From Daedaleopsis sinensis (taxonomy: Eukaryota > Basidiomycota > Agaricomycetes > Polyporales > Polyporaceae), in contig CM066308.1 in the NCBI GenBank assembly GCA_033807695.1, positions 1 to 64,000 on the forward strand: a DNA stretch of 64,000 nucleotides, given 5' to 3'. Each line of letters starts with the position of its first letter. Within the stretch, counting starts at the first letter, position 1. Below the pieces are notes generated by a model. It was given only the letters and a program-made list of their open reading frames with translations, ran no database searches and was not told the DNA's origin. Position numbers and translations under genes: made by a program. This document shows positions 36,801 through 49,403 of this stretch, piece after piece.

Positions 36801-38522
36801 TCGACGCGAATGGTCGTGTAATCGGGGATGTTGACAAGGGGCGATGTCCGAGAGAAAATCCGGAGCATGTCAAAGCTCCGAGTGAGAATCTCTGCAAAAC
36901 ACTAAGAGCACGTCAGACGCCCGACTCGGCTCAGAATTAACAACATGACACCTACAGAGCCGACCAGGCTCGTCGTCGTGCTGCTCCGCGTCGGCAGCGA
37001 CAGCGCTTGATGCAGGACACTGACGGGGATCACGTACTTGCCGCGGTACGCCTCCAGTCCGTCCATCTGACGCAGCAGCTGAAAAGACGGCTCGCTGTGG
37101 AACAGGATCGGGTGCTTGTCGCTGCGACGCTGAGGCTCCGGGATCACCGCCGCGACAATCTTTTGCACCCAGGGCAGCGTGCCCGGGACCGGTCGCGGCT
37201 GCCCCGGGTTCGCGATCGCCCACTCCTCCACCTTCGCATCGAGGAGCGGCAACGTCATCATCATGCTCTCCGCCTCCGTCGTCTCTAGACGAGGTGCCTT
37301 CGGGTTCCTCGCAACCTGGATGCGCAGCGGGATGCTCATGAGCTCTGCGTCGAGCGGTTAGCGTTCCGTTTGAAAACGCAGCACTAACGTACGGCTGAAC
37401 ACTCACCGGGGTCCAGAAACCTCACCAGCCACGTCGTCGCCCCCTTGATGGCCGCCGTCAACTCCTCGATGTTCTTGTCCGCCTGCTCGATCTGCTCCGC
37501 CTGCTGCTTCTCCGTCGCCTTCGCCAGCTTCTTCTCTTGTTTGGCGCGCTCCGCTGTCATCGCCGCCCGCCACGTCTTGCCAGCAACAGACCGATGCTGC
37601 CCCGTTAGAACCTGGATCGTACGCCCAGCGACCGCCGCCGTAAACCGCGCGTCGGGAACCTCCTCCCACGGCAGCGCAGGGTTCTGCACAACGGACTCGC
37701 GTTCGATCCACGTCGGATCCACAAGGACGGCCAGAGCCTCCCGCCGCGGGTCGCGCCCGCTCGCGTAGAAGTCCTCGACGAGCTTCTTGATTACGCTCTT
37801 GTTGACCGGGCGCGGGTTGAACTGTCCGAAGCGCAGGTGAACGTCCGGGCGAGGCGGATCGACCGTGTTGAACCGCGCGTAACCGATCGTCGCCTTGTGC
37901 ACTTGAGCCGCGATCGACGCGGTCTCTTGCGTGCCCTGAATCCCAGCAGCGACCTGAGGCTTCAGCGTCGCAGCGGCGCGCGCAGGTTTCTCTTCCGCCC
38001 CGGCCTCCGCCGCGCCCTTCTTGCCCTTAGCCCCCTTTTTGCGCTTCGCAGGCTAAACGCAACACACAGTTAGCACAGAGCAGGAAGAGGAACGTGCGCT
38101 GCAGTCGCTCACCTCCGATGCCTCTGCCGGTGCGTCGACATGCACGTCAACGTCGGGCGCCGTCGGTCCGCCCTTCTTGCCCTTGTCCGTGTTCTTGGGC
38201 TGCGGCTTCGGCTTCGGCTTCGGCTTCGGCTTCGAGGTCTGCAAAAATCACCTAGTCAGCGAGAGAGTACAAGCAAGCAGCCCAGGACGCGGTACGCACC
38301 TCAAGCTCGCTCTCTCCGTCCTCACGGGTCGTCGCACCCAATCCGGCCTGATCGACCGTCTTAGCGCGATCCTTTTTGGATCCGCCGTCCTCAGGCCGCG
38401 CTTTGCCAGCGCGATTGACCTGCGGATCGAGCGAGATGAGCGAGATGAGCGAGATGAGCAGCAGCACACAGGTCGCGACGCACTTGGCCCGGGGCAGCAG
38501 CCTTGGCTTGTTGTGCTTTGTT
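33824..38522 (-). CDS. ParB/sulfiredoxin-fold-like protein, long copy (5' end unresolved)
   Basis: Exons read 38522-38300, 38238-38113, 38052-37407, 37344-36956, 36901-36131, 35844-35701, 35651-34701, 34653-34015 and 33958-33824; from 38238 the phases agree and give about 1266 residues. The start codon is not found; a further 5' exon near 38590-38830 is possible. Order: KP-repeat and Asp/Val-rich leader, ParB-like domain (exon from 38052: 'FNPRPVN' and 'LTGQHR'), a lysine-rich coiled segment ('KQEKKLAKATEKQQ'), then long regions without known motifs and an acidic DADADV tail. The stop codon TAG is made by the CTAGG repeat junction. The paralogue at 4106-6629 shares exon structure through 'FRW'/'IRW' (4234 and 36131). 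Possible DNA-binding role; function unknown. Confidence 0.75.
35858..36080 (-). repeat. 73-bp tandem repeat with hairpins inside an intron
   Basis: Three units (tttcgaaacg at 35871, 35944, 36017) lie within the 36130-35845 intron of the ParB-like gene. Each contains a GTCTACGCCGG..CCGGCGTAGAC hairpin and, in gene sense, a CTAAC branch-like word plus CGCAG, so each copy also carries a potential 3' splice site. Confidence 0.85.
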
Positions 38523-39121
38523 CTGCGAGCTAATCGTCAGTTTACAGCGTTAGCAGTTGTTTTCGAAATGCACGTACAGTTTGCATATTTCGAAATTTCA
38601 GGTTACTTCGCAGTAGATGGTCAGTGGATGAGAGAGAGAAAGGAGAGAGAGACGAACGACTCACCAAAAGATAGCAGGCGATCGATATCGCCCTCCTTTG
38701 GATAAGCATCCGGGCAGTGTAATGCCTAGATCATCCAGGGGCTGCGTGTGCCGGTACTCCGGAGCCTCATGCTGGCGGGACGGCGCGCGGGAGGGCGCAG
38801 ATGGCGACACCGATGGCTGTGGAGCATGGGTCAGTCACGGCAGAAACAAGACAGTCACTCACCATGACCGTCAATGTGAGACTAGTGCATCCTGCGCGCA
38901 GTTTCAAAAAGAAGTGTGTTCAGTATATCGAAGCCCGCGAGACGCTGACCCAACGACGTCGATCCCTGCTAAATGATGTTCCCTTGGTCCGGAACCTATT
39001 TCCCTAATCAGGCGAGTCTCTCAACACGTGACATGCGCACGTACAGTGCACACATGCCTTTAGTTGAACATTTTAAAATGTACATTCACCAACGCCTAAA
39101 GTACCGTTCGGGGGGTACAGA
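38523..39121. other. 5' flank of the ParB-like gene
   Basis: A donor-like GTGAGTC in minus sense at about 38671, preceded by an open stretch 38680-38830, may be an upstream exon, but joining it to the 38522 exon makes a stop codon, so I leave it open. The remainder shows nothing clear. Confidence 0.35.
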
Positions 39122-39499
39122 GCCCGTGCACGCCGGGTCCCGGCGTGCCCGGGATAATTCTCTCTATTCTTGATCTACTGCAGACATAGTATAGCAATCT
39201 ACAACGAAGGCTCGAACTGTCCGGGAACGCCGTACCTCGGCGTTCCCGCGGGGTTGGACGCGATAGACATACTTTTGACAACATACATCTAACCCGCATA
39301 ATTCACGATGCGGACACTCAGAGCCCGGGCACGCCATACCTCGGCGTGCCCGGGCCTTTGGACACAAAGTCTCCGTGTATAAGCTCCCAGAGCCCGGGTA
39401 CGCCGGAAGCCGGCGTACCCGGGCGGTTAGACGTGCTTTTTATAACGTACATCTATCGTTAGTTTCCTCGCATCCCCGGCGTGTACGGTGTGCCGGGCA
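39122..39499. repeat. Cluster of five 33-bp hairpin elements
   Basis: Palindromes at 39122-39153, 39221-39251, 39323-39355, 39392-39424 and a decayed one at 39473-39499. Type arms are GCCCGGGTACGCCGG and CCGGCGTACCCGGGC with a 3-4 nt loop. Spacers of 60-100 bp are unrelated to each other. Confidence 0.9.
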
Positions 39500-39599
39500 T
39501 GCTCAATGCGCTTCGTGCTCATAAGCGCTCGTATGCTCGAGCCCAAAAGTCTGAAATTGATGGCTCTAACCTAGGCCTGACCCTTACCCACATCTTTTT

Positions 39600-42500
39600 G
39601 AGCCCTTTAAATGTGACCTTCTTGTCCGCACTTGTAGCACGTCTTGGCAGTCGAGAACATGGGTACCAAGTGGGTGTGCCACTTTGCCCCTGACCAGTGA
39701 CACACCGAGGCCAAGGGCGCACCACGGACCGGGGGCGGGATTGCCTAGACGTATATTTAGGAATTGATTGCTAACCCACAAAACACCGGTCGCCACGCAC
39801 ACACCACGTACCAGGCACAGGGGGCGAGGCGGGGGGCGGCCCCTGACCAGTGACACACCGAGGCCAGGGGCGCACCACAGACCGGGGGCGGGATTGCCTA
39901 GACGTATATTTAGGAATTGATTGCTAACCCACAAAACACCGGTCGCCACGCACACACCACGTACCAGGCACAGGGGGCGAGGCGGGGGGCGGCCCCTGAC
40001 CAGTGACACACCGAGGCCAGGGGCGCACCACAGACCGGGGGCGGGATTGCCTAGACGTATATTTAGGAATTGATTGCTAACCCACAAAACACCGGTCGCC
40101 ACGCACACACCACGTACCAGGCACAGGGGGCGAGGCGGGGGGCGGCCCCTGACCAGTGACACACCGAGGCCAGGGGCGCACCACAGACCGGGGGCGGGAT
40201 TGCCTAGACGTATATTTAGGAATTGATTGCTAACCCACAAAACACCGGTCGCCACGCACACACCACGTACCAGGCACAGGGGGCGAGACGCCGTACGTCG
40301 GTGTTCAGGGGGTTCGACCCGGGACTGTTGAGGGTACGCAAGGTGAGTAGAAATATAAATAGAGACAAGGCAAAAAACCCTACAATGTGACCTTCTTGTC
40401 CGCACTTGTAGCACGTCTTGGCAGTCGAGAACATTTCTACCAAGTGGGTGTGCCACTTTGCCCCTGACCAGTGACACACCGAGGCCAAGGGCGCACCACG
40501 GACCGGGCGCACCACGGACCGGGGGCGGGATTGCCTAGACGTATATTTAGGAATTGATTGCTAACCCACAAAACACCGGTCGCCACGCACACACCACGTA
40601 CCAGGCACAGGGGGCGAGGCGGGGGGCGGCGCCTGACCAGTGACACACCGAGGCCAGGGGCGCACCACGGACCGGGGGCGGGATTGCCTAGACGTATATT
40701 TAGGAATTGATTGCTAACCCACAAAACACCGGTCGCCACGCACACACCACGTACCAGGCACAGGGGGCGAGGCGGGGGGCGGCCCCTGACCAGTGACACA
40801 CCGAGGCCAGGGGCGCACCACAGACCGGGGGCGGGATTGCCTAGACGTATATTTAGGAATTGATTGCTAACCCACAAAACACCGGTCGCCACGCACACAC
40901 CACGTACCAGGCACAGGGGGCGAGACGCCGTACGTCGGTGTTCAGGGGGTTCGACCCGGGACGGTTGAGGGTACGCAAGGTGAGTAGAAATATAAATAGA
41001 GACAAGGCAAAAAACCCTACAATGTGACCTTCTTGTCCGCACTTGTAGCACGTCTTGGCAGTCGAGAACATTTCTACCAAGTGGGTGTGCCACTTTGCCC
41101 CTGACCAGTGACACACCGAGGCCAAGGGCGCACCACGGACCGGGGGCGGGATTGCCTAGACGTATATTTAGGAATTGATTGCTAACCCACAAAACACCGG
41201 TCGCCACGCACACACCACGTACCAGGCACAGGGGGCGAGGCGGGGGGCGGCCCCTGACCAGTGACACACCGAGGCCAGGGGCGCACCACAGACCGGGGGC
41301 GGGATTGCCTAGACGTATATTTAGGAATTGATTGCTAACCCACAAAACACCGGTCGCCACGCACACACCACGTACCAGGCACAGGGGGCGAGACGCCGTA
41401 CGTCGGTGTTCAGGGGGTTCGACCCGGGACGGTTGAGGGTACGCAAGGTGAGTAGAAATATAAATAGAGACAAGGCAAAAAACCCTACAATGTGACCTTC
41501 TTGTCCGCACTTGTAGCACGTCTTGGCAGTCGAGAACATGGGTACCAAGTGGGTGTGCCACTTTGCCCCTGACCAGTGACACACCGAGGCCAAGGGCGCA
41601 CCACGGACCGGGCGCACCACGGACCGGGGGCGGGATTGCCTAGACGTATATTTAGGAATTGATTGCTAACCCACAAAGCACCGGTCGCCACGCACACACC
41701 ACGTACCAGGCACAGGGGGCGAGACGCCGTACGTCGGTGTTCAGGGGGTTCGACCCGGGACGGTTGAGGGTACGCAAGGTGAGTAGAAATATAAATAGAG
41801 ACAAGGCAAAAAACCCTACAATGTGACCTTCTTGTCCGCACTTGTAGCACGTCTTGGCAGTCGAGAACATTTCTACCAAGTGGGTGTGCCACTTTGCCCC
41901 TGACCAGTGACACACCGAGGCCAAGGGCGCACCACGGACCGGGGGCGGGATTGCCTAGACGTATATTTAGGAATTGATTGCTAACCCACAAAACACCGGT
42001 CGCCACGCACACACCACGTACCAGGCACAGGGGGCGAGGCGGGGGGCGGCCCCTGACCAGTGACACACCGAGGCCAGGGGCGCACCACAGACCGGGGGCG
42101 GGATTGCCTAGACGTATATTTAGGAATTGATTGCTAACCCACAAAACACCGGTCGCCACGCACACACCACGTACCAGGCACAGGGGGCGAGACGCCGTAC
42201 GTCGGTGTTCAGGGGGTTCGACCCGGGACGGTTGAGGGTACGCAAGGTGAGTAGAAATATAAATAGAGACAAGGCAAAAAACCCTACAATGTGACCTTCT
42301 TGTCCGCACTTGTAGCACGTCTTGGCAGTCGAGAACATTTCTACCAAGTGGGTGTGCCACTTTGCCCCTGACCAGTGACACACCGAGGCCAAGGGCGCAC
42401 CACGGACCGGGGGCGGGATTGCCTAGACGTATATTTAGGAATTGATTGCTAACCCACAAAGCACCGGTCGCCACGCACACACCACGTACCAGGCACAGGG

Positions 42501-44430
42501 GGCGAGACGCCGTACGTCGGTGTTCAGGGGGTTCGACCCGGGACGGTTGAGGGTACGCAAGGTGAGTAGAAATATAAATAGAGACAAGGCAAAAAACCCT
42601 ACAATGTGACCTTCTTGTCCGCACTTGTAGCACGTCTTGGCAGTCGAGAACATTTCTACCAAGTGGGTGTGCCACTTTGCCCCTGACCAGTGACACACCG
42701 AGGCCAAGGGCGCACCACGGACCGGGGGCGGGATTGCCTAGACGTATATTTAGGAATTGATTGCTAACCCACAAAACACCGGTCGCCACGCACACACCAC
42801 GTACCGGGCACAGGGGGCGAGGCGGGGGGCGGCCCCTGACCAGTGACACACCGAGGCCAGGGGCGCACCACAGACCGGGGGCGGGATTGCCTAGACGTAT
42901 ATTTAGGAATTGATTGCTAACCCACAAAACACCGGTCGCCACGCACACACCACGTACCAGGCACAGGGGGCGAGACGCCGTACGTCAGTGTTCAGGGGGT
43001 TCGACCCGGGACTGTTGAGGGTACGCAAGGTGAGTAGAAATATAAATAGAGACAAGGCAAAAAACCCTACAATGTGACCTTCTTGTCCGCACTTGTAGCA
43101 TGTCTTGGCAGTCGAGAACATGGGTACCAAGTGGGTGTGCCACTTTGCCCCTGACCAGTGACACACCGAGGCCAAGGGCGCACCACGGACCGGGCGCACC
43201 ACGGACCGGGGGCGGGATTGCCTAGACGTATATTTAGGAATTGATTGCTAACCCACAAAACACCAGTCGCCACGCGCACACCACGTACCAGGCACAGGGG
43301 GCGAGGCGGGGGGCGGCCCCTGACCAGTGACACACCCAGGCCAAGGGCGCACCACGGACCGGGGGCGGGATTGCCTAGACGTATATTTAGGAATTGATTG
43401 CTAACCCACAAAACACCGGTCGCCACGCACACACCACGTACCGGGCACAGGGGGCGAGGCGGGGGGCGGCCCCTGACCAGTGACACACCGAGGCCAGGGG
43501 CGCACCACAGACCGGGGGCGGGATTGCCTAGACGTATATTTAGGAATTGATTGCTAACCCACAAAACACCGGTCGCCACGCACACACCACGTACCAGGCA
43601 CAGGGGGCGAGACGCCGTACGTCGGTGTTCAGGGGGTTCGACCCGGGACTGTTGAGGGTACGCAAGGTGAGTAGAAATATAAATAGAGACAAGGCAAAAA
43701 ACCCTACAATGTGACCTTCTTGTCCGCACTTGTAGCATGTCTTGGCAGTCGAGAACATGGGTACCAAGTGGGTGTGCCACTTTGCCCCTGACCAGTGACA
43801 CACCGAGGCCAAGGGCGCACCACGGACCGGGCGCACCACGGACCGGGGGCGGGATTGCCTAGACGTATATTTAGGAATTGATTGCTAACCCACAAAACAC
43901 CGGTCGCCACGCACACACCACGTACCAGGCACAGGGGGCGAGGCGGGGGGCGGCCCCTGACCAGTGACACACCGAGGCCAGGGGCGCACCACAGACCGGG
44001 GGCGGGATTGCCTAGACGTATATTTAGGAATTGATTGCTAACCCACAAAACACCGGTCGCCACGCACACACCACGTACCAGGCACAGGGGGCGAGGCGGG
44101 GGGCGGCCCCTGACCAGTGACACACCGAGGCCAAGGGCGCACCACGGACCGGGCGCACCACGGACCGGGGGCGGGATTGCCTAGACGTATATTTAGGAAT
44201 TGATTGCTAACCCACAAAGCACCGGTCGCCACGCACACACCACGTACCAGGCACAGGGGGCGAGACGCCGTACGTCGGTGTTCAGGGGGTTCGACCCGGG
44301 ACTGTTGAGGGTACGCAAGGTGAGTAGAAATATAAATAGAGACAAGGCAAAAAACCCTACAATGTGACCTTCTTGTCCGCACTTGTAGCACGTCTTGGCA
44401 GTCGAGAACATGGGTACCAAGTGGGCGTGC
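39600..44430. repeat. Compound minisatellite, 153/315/331-bp units
   Basis: The core word 'gaattgattgctaaccc' occurs 21 times from 39761 to 44197. Spacings are 153 bp (core alone), 315 bp (core plus a 162-bp module), 331 bp (the same plus a 16-bp 'gcgcaccacggaccgg' duplication) and once 169 bp. The 162-bp module occurs ten times counting both ends. It contains a decayed hairpin element and, on the minus strand, coding-like sequence for a zinc knuckle start (TAKTCYKCGQEGHI). Because 153 and 315 are multiples of three, the minus strand stays open for up to 487 codons; I treat this as a by-product, not a gene. Confidence 0.92.
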
Positions 44431-44600
44431 CGGCTTTGGGGCACGCCGTACGTCGGCATTCCCGGGGGTTTCGACGCAATAGACATACAGTGACCGGAAA
44501 TTTATCAATCAAGAACATTAGTACCAAGTGGGTGTGCCGGCTTTGGGGCAGTTGCCTGCTTGGTGGCCATCTACATGGTCCATAGTTGAACATTTCGAAC
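44431..44600 (-). pseudogene. Zinc-knuckle (CNBP/Gis2-type) gene fragment
   Basis: In minus sense the stretch from about 44580 reads GHQAGNCPKAGTPT, the end of one CCHC knuckle and the linker typical of CNBP/Gis2-family proteins. The array module next to it holds the start of a following knuckle (CYKCGQEGHI). Between them is a short non-coding part beginning GTAC. A related partial copy lies at 44417-44450. It looks like the source fragment of the array module. Confidence 0.6.
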
Positions 44601-45371
44601 GAAATATACAGGGAGATATGAGACTTACATCCACCACAGTTGAAGCGGCCATGATTGGGAAGTTTTTTTTGATGATTGCTAGATCACGTGAAGGGGGATA
44701 CAACCTTGGGGGATACAACCTTGGGGTGAGCAATCCACAGGGTTAGAGGAGAAAAGCAAGGAGACATACCGTGGACGAGAGACAGAAAGTAATGGGTTCG
44801 AGGCCGCAAAGGATAGAGAGAGAAGGAGGCAGATCCGAAGCGGGCACCAAGCAGAGATTTTGGTCATGGATAGATGAGTTGGTCGGAAGCGCGATCCACC
44901 GCAAGCGCGAACATGGAGCCTTGGAGAATGTGGTTGTGGACTTGAGGGATGTCGATAGACGACTTGGTCGAAAGTGCGCGCGACACCGGGCGGAGGCACA
45001 AGCGAGGTTGCGAGGCCGACCGGTAGTACCATCGATCAACGGAAGTGACAATCCAGGGGGCGTGTGCGAAGGCGTGTAGTGGATAGGGGCACATCAATGT
45101 CCGCAACATGGGGGGTTACGATCACGGCGCGCGGAATGCGACAAACACAAACACCATGTGTATTGTGTTGAATGCATTATGATCATGGCTTGCGGAATTG
45201 GACAAGCATCCTGTACATTGTGGTGAACGCACTGTGGATTTATTCACAGACCTGGACAGCCAGGTGTTGGCGGCGCCACCCGGAAGCGACGTGTTACATG
45301 GCAGGCAGCGCCCTATTGTACCTAGGTGTCCAGTCGCAGGGTGTACTAAGCGCGGGGAGCGAGGCATCATT

Positions 45372-45475
45372 AGATCCGCATTTTGGAATTAATTGCTAAA
45401 GCCCTAAAACCGAAAGGCGTACGCATACGACTTACCAGCCACTGCAGGCGATGTGTCGGGTGGCACCCTCATGTA
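45372..45475. repeat. Diverged relic of the 153-bp minisatellite core
   Basis: 'ggaattaattgctaaag' followed by 'ccctaaaaccg', 'gcgtacgcatacgac' and 'ttaccagcca' aligns in order with the array core ('ggaattgattgctaaccc', 'acaaaacaccg', 'cgccacgcacacac', 'gtaccaggca'). It lies about 1 kb outside the array in the same orientation. Confidence 0.6.
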
Positions 45476-45962
45476 CTTAAGTGTCTAGGCCAAGGGTGTA
45501 CCGGATCCCAGGAGCGAGGTGTTCTTAGGACCCAGATGCATGTGAAGTGTCGCATGGGTGTCACAATACACCGCGGAAAGGGGAGACTATGTCTAATTAA
45601 TTCAGGACACGTATAGGCGCCCGCAACCGAGCTGTTTATTCAAGAAGCCCATGTGCGCATTGGCACTGATCCATGTATCCGTGCCTTTTGAAAAACTTAA
45701 CTAAACCTGATATTGTACGAGTACGCTATTCTCTGAAGTACTACCAATGAAAACGGAGGTCTTGGTTGCATAGGACATAGAACAGGTAATTTACACACGC
45801 CAAGTGCGGGACTGCACCACCTATGGGCCGCGGGGACAGGTGTTGGAACCCAAACAGTACTTAGTCATGTATTCTCCAACACTCACCTAACACGGTGACG
45901 TGCACTGGGCATTGCACGTAGGACTGTGCATATCTCTCTATAGAGGAGATTACGTCCGAAAA

Positions 45963-45995
45963 GCCCGTCTACGCCGGACTTCGGCGTAGACGGGC
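45963..45995. repeat. 33-bp hairpin element
   Basis: Arms GCCCGTCTACGCCGG and the complementary CGGCGTAGACGGGC. The stem changes relative to the GGGTAC type occur on both arms. Confidence 0.9.
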
Positions 45996-46152
45996 TATAT
46001 GGCACCTGCTTTGGATTTAAAGCCCACACGTTAACGGTCCAAGGGGGCTAAGAGACGATCACGACATCGGCTCAAGATGAACGTGTATACCCAACCCTTA
46101 CACCTCACCGGGCACGTAGACACATCCCAAGAACGTCTCAGGGCATACAAAA

Positions 46153-46185
46153 GCCCGGGTACGCCGGAGTGCGGCGTGCCCGGGC
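46153..46185. repeat. 33-bp hairpin element
   Basis: Arms GCCCGGGTACGCCGG and GCGGCGTGCCCGGGC, one G-T pair; followed by TTTT. Confidence 0.9.
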
Positions 46186-46672
46186 TTTTGAGCCGCAGGC
46201 GACGCTCTTGGGAGATAAGATAAAGGGCTACGGCCTTTACGGAGATCTCTCAGCGGCCAGGAACATGCCACATGGCATGGACATCGCCACACGGCCGTGA
46301 TGTCCGGTGGCGGTCCGGGCGTCAGGTTCGGACAGCCACCCGGCGCCATCACCGCCATCTGATCTGTGGGAGATCTCCGGCTCGCGTGGCTCCCACGCGA
46401 GCCTTGACACTTGCAGACGCAACGCCGGTGCAGCACTTCAACGCTGACACCCGCTGCAGGCCGCGTCATCTCCAGCGACCACGACGACGCTGCTTCACTC
46501 ATACACGCTAGGCAACGTCTCGGTCCTCTGCTTGTCCTCTTATCCTCTACTGGTAGTGCTGTAACGCGAACTGACGCGAACTCGGTGAGTCCTAACATCG
46601 TATTCACTAGCATGCAGCACCACACTGACGCACAGGACCGCGCTGCGGTGCAGGTACCCCAAGATTAACGCA

Positions 46673-49209
46673 ATGCCACCAAGGACGCGCTCACAGGAGA
46701 AGACGGCGCGCGCGACGACGCGCGGGACAAGCACGCGCGGACGCGGACGGTCTCGCAGGCGAAACACCGGACCCTCGTCGTCCCGACGCCACAATTCGCC
46801 ACCGGAGGACTTGTCGAACTCGCCTGAGCCGACACGACGCGTCACTCGATCCTCAACGCGGGGCAAAGGGGCCGAAGACGCCACGCGCGGAGGAGGGACA
46901 GGAGGATCCGCCCCGGGGCAAGGTCGCGGGCGGGGGCGCGCGGAGCAGGCACCTGAGCGACGGATGAAAGACCCGAACGGCGTCCGCACGGACGTCTGGA
47001 AAGGAGCGCGAGCGGTCACCCAGCGGGTCCAGGCGGAAGGCGTTGGTAAGTAGTTAACGCTTCTATTCAAAACGTACCACTAACTTCTTGACAGATCACC
47101 AAAACATGAAGCTCGCAGTGGGACGATTGTACGTGACAGCTGACACCCTACCGCCTCGATTACTTACGCCCACGCAGCTACAAGGCCAACACCGTCCAGT
47201 TCCACAACCTCGCGAAAGCTGCGCGGCCCATCGTCCTTATCACCGAGATACGACGGCAGGACCGGAACATTCACAAGGCCAAGGTGAGTGAGCGGGCAGC
47301 CAGTGGAGACGACGAGTGACTGACCTGTTCAATCACAGTACATCTTCCTCGTCCGGCTGTGCATCCGGTACGAGGAGATCGACGTCGACAAGGAGATTAA
47401 CCCCGCCACAGATGTCGTCCGCGAGAAGCACATCGCTGGCAAGAACCGCGTCGTCGTTACCAGCGTCACGACAATCCTGAAGCTCCACGCGTTCGTGGAG
47501 GAAGTCCCCATCGTCTGGATGGACCTCAAGCCGCGATTCCAAGGCGCGCCCGCGGGGCAGTTGTGGATGCAGGACGGGGTCACCCTGAGACCCGCGGGGA
47601 CTCCGCGCAGGAAACGGCCACGGTGGGATGTGTTCGATGTGAGTCGTTCTGCCCACTGACAAGCATCGTCCGATGCAGTCGTCGCTAACTCGTCTTTCAG
47701 CTCAACATTCACAAGCAGATCATTTGCGACCGGCACGCCTGCCTTTTCGACCGCGTGTACACGCCCCCCGACCAAATTATCCGCTATTGCGTGGAATGCG
47801 CGCGGTGGTACCACCTCCAGTGCCTCAAGATCGGCGGCAACCTCGCCTGGGCTCTCGACCATCAGCGCGATCGACTCCCCGCCCACTTCCGCTACCTGGA
47901 GGACCACCAGGAGGACGACGACGACGCGCACCGGGAGGACTGCCCTTGGCCACACGAGTATGAGCCGGAGCTCGACCCGGAACCCACTGTCGTCGCCTCC
48001 GCCCGCTCCACGCCCGCCCCGAACGACAACGGCAACGACGGAGTCGACGACGGCGGCGATGCCCACCCCGCCTCACTCCACGACAACACTCCGCCAGGAA
48101 CCCCGGATGTCAACATGCAGGAGGCGGAGGGCCAGGACGCGGAGGGTGAGGGTGCGGACGGCGCGCGCCCGGACACATCCAATGTGCACGACGCGGCGCC
48201 CGCCCCGTCGTCGTCCACAGCCGCTGACCCCGCCGTGTCTTCGTCCACAGCCGCCGACCCCGCCGCGTCGTCGTCCACAGCTGGAGAACAGCCCGCTCCT
48301 TCCGCCTCAGCCAGTGCGGCCAACACGGCCGCCTCATCCTCATCTGCAGACAGCGCGGATGCCGCCGCGCAAAACGGCGTGCACGGTACCAGTGTGCACG
48401 ACGCTCACGATGCCCCCACATCCTCCGCCCCGCCCGCATCCTCTGCGCCCGCCGCTGCTCCAGCTCCTGACGACCGCAACGACGGTAGCGGCTCGCAGCA
48501 TGCAGATCCCGCCCGAGGAGACAACGGGGGAGAGGGCCCTGTGGGTGACGTTGCCAACGGATCCCAGCATGCCAATGGGGCGGTGGACGGCTCCAGCGCG
48601 GGGCACGAGGACGAGGACCACGGCGAGCAGCGGGATGCGGACAACGCGGATGGCGCGGGCGACGACGCGGACGGCGAGTCTGAAGTCGACCACGAGGACT
48701 ACCCAGGCGACGCATCCAACGATGTGTTTTTGAGCGGGTCTGCGGCCTCGGCGGACGACGACCCCGACGCGGAAATCGACCAGCTGGCCGACGACGACGA
48801 CGACGACGACGACGAGGGTCTAGAGCCCGCCCCCGAGCCGGAGCCCCACTACCCGTACTGGCAGGAGTCCTCGGACTCGGAGGACGAGCCGGACGACGTC
48901 GAGTACGACCCGGACGCCGCGCGCGACGAGGTGAACTGGGCGTCGGTGCTCTACTGCCCCATCGAGCGGCGCAGAACCTTGGGTGACGAGCCGGGCATCG
49001 AGTCGTTCGAGCGGATCATCCTCGAGGCTCGTAAGAAGGAGAGGCGGCCGAAGGACTTGGACGCCTGGCTGGACGACGTCCTCGCTCGTAAATACAAGGC
49101 TCTCACGGACGATGCGCGCAGGATCACGAAGGTGGCATTCAAGAGGTCGCTGAACTATGTACAGGAAGAACGTACGCTGTACGTATGTCCTCACAACCAT
49201 GTACTCTAG
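46673..49209 (+). CDS. BAH/PHD-type chromatin protein with acidic linker
   Basis: Exons 46673-47045, 47095-47128, 47178-47283, 47339-47638 and 47701-49209; phases agree; 773 residues from MPPRTRSQ. The N-terminus (1-124) is arginine-rich and disordered. Residues about 137-255 resemble a BAH domain ('YKANTVQFHNLA', 'YIFLVRLCIRYEE'). A PHD-like zinc cluster follows: C280, C285, C301, C304, H309, C312; the last CX2C pair of a full PHD finger is not evident. Residues about 355-640 are Asp/Ala/Ser-rich low complexity, then a conserved C-terminal domain ends 'TLYVCPHNHVL'. The convergent gene at 49763-51025 has the same domain order and end. It likely reads histone or methyl marks in the nucleus; this is inferred from family resemblance only. 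The 34-nt exon 2 is unusually small. Confidence 0.75.
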
Positions 49210-49403
49210 ATAGCTCGTCGCACAAGGATGTAGTGTAGTAGTCCATTCTGTAACTCGATAGTTCCATTGTATTATTACGCTGTGTGGCTCTACATTTGTA
49301 AACGAACGAATAACTCTGGAATTCAAGACAACGTTGCAGCTTATATCTGACGACGCTCAATACAAAACTAAGTAGACATAGAGTTGCAATATGGAACGAA
49401 AGG

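Larger units (their letters stand above)
44600..46672. other. Intergenic region with relic repeats
   Basis: No gene I can support. It includes a 16-bp 'gggggatacaaccttg' duplication near 44695-44725, the minisatellite relic near 45376 and two hairpin elements. The last 100-200 bp are presumably the promoter of the gene starting at 46673. Confidence 0.45.

Noticed and set aside
41485..42948. 487-codon open frame on the minus strand of the minisatellite
   Set aside because: It arises because unit lengths of 153 and 315 bp are multiples of three and happen to lack stops; it breaks at each 331-bp unit and shows no codon-level constraint.
47329..48066. Minus-strand frame of 245 codons over the BAH/PHD gene
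   Set aside because: Antisense of a spliced gene with agreeing phases and a paralogue; no independent support.
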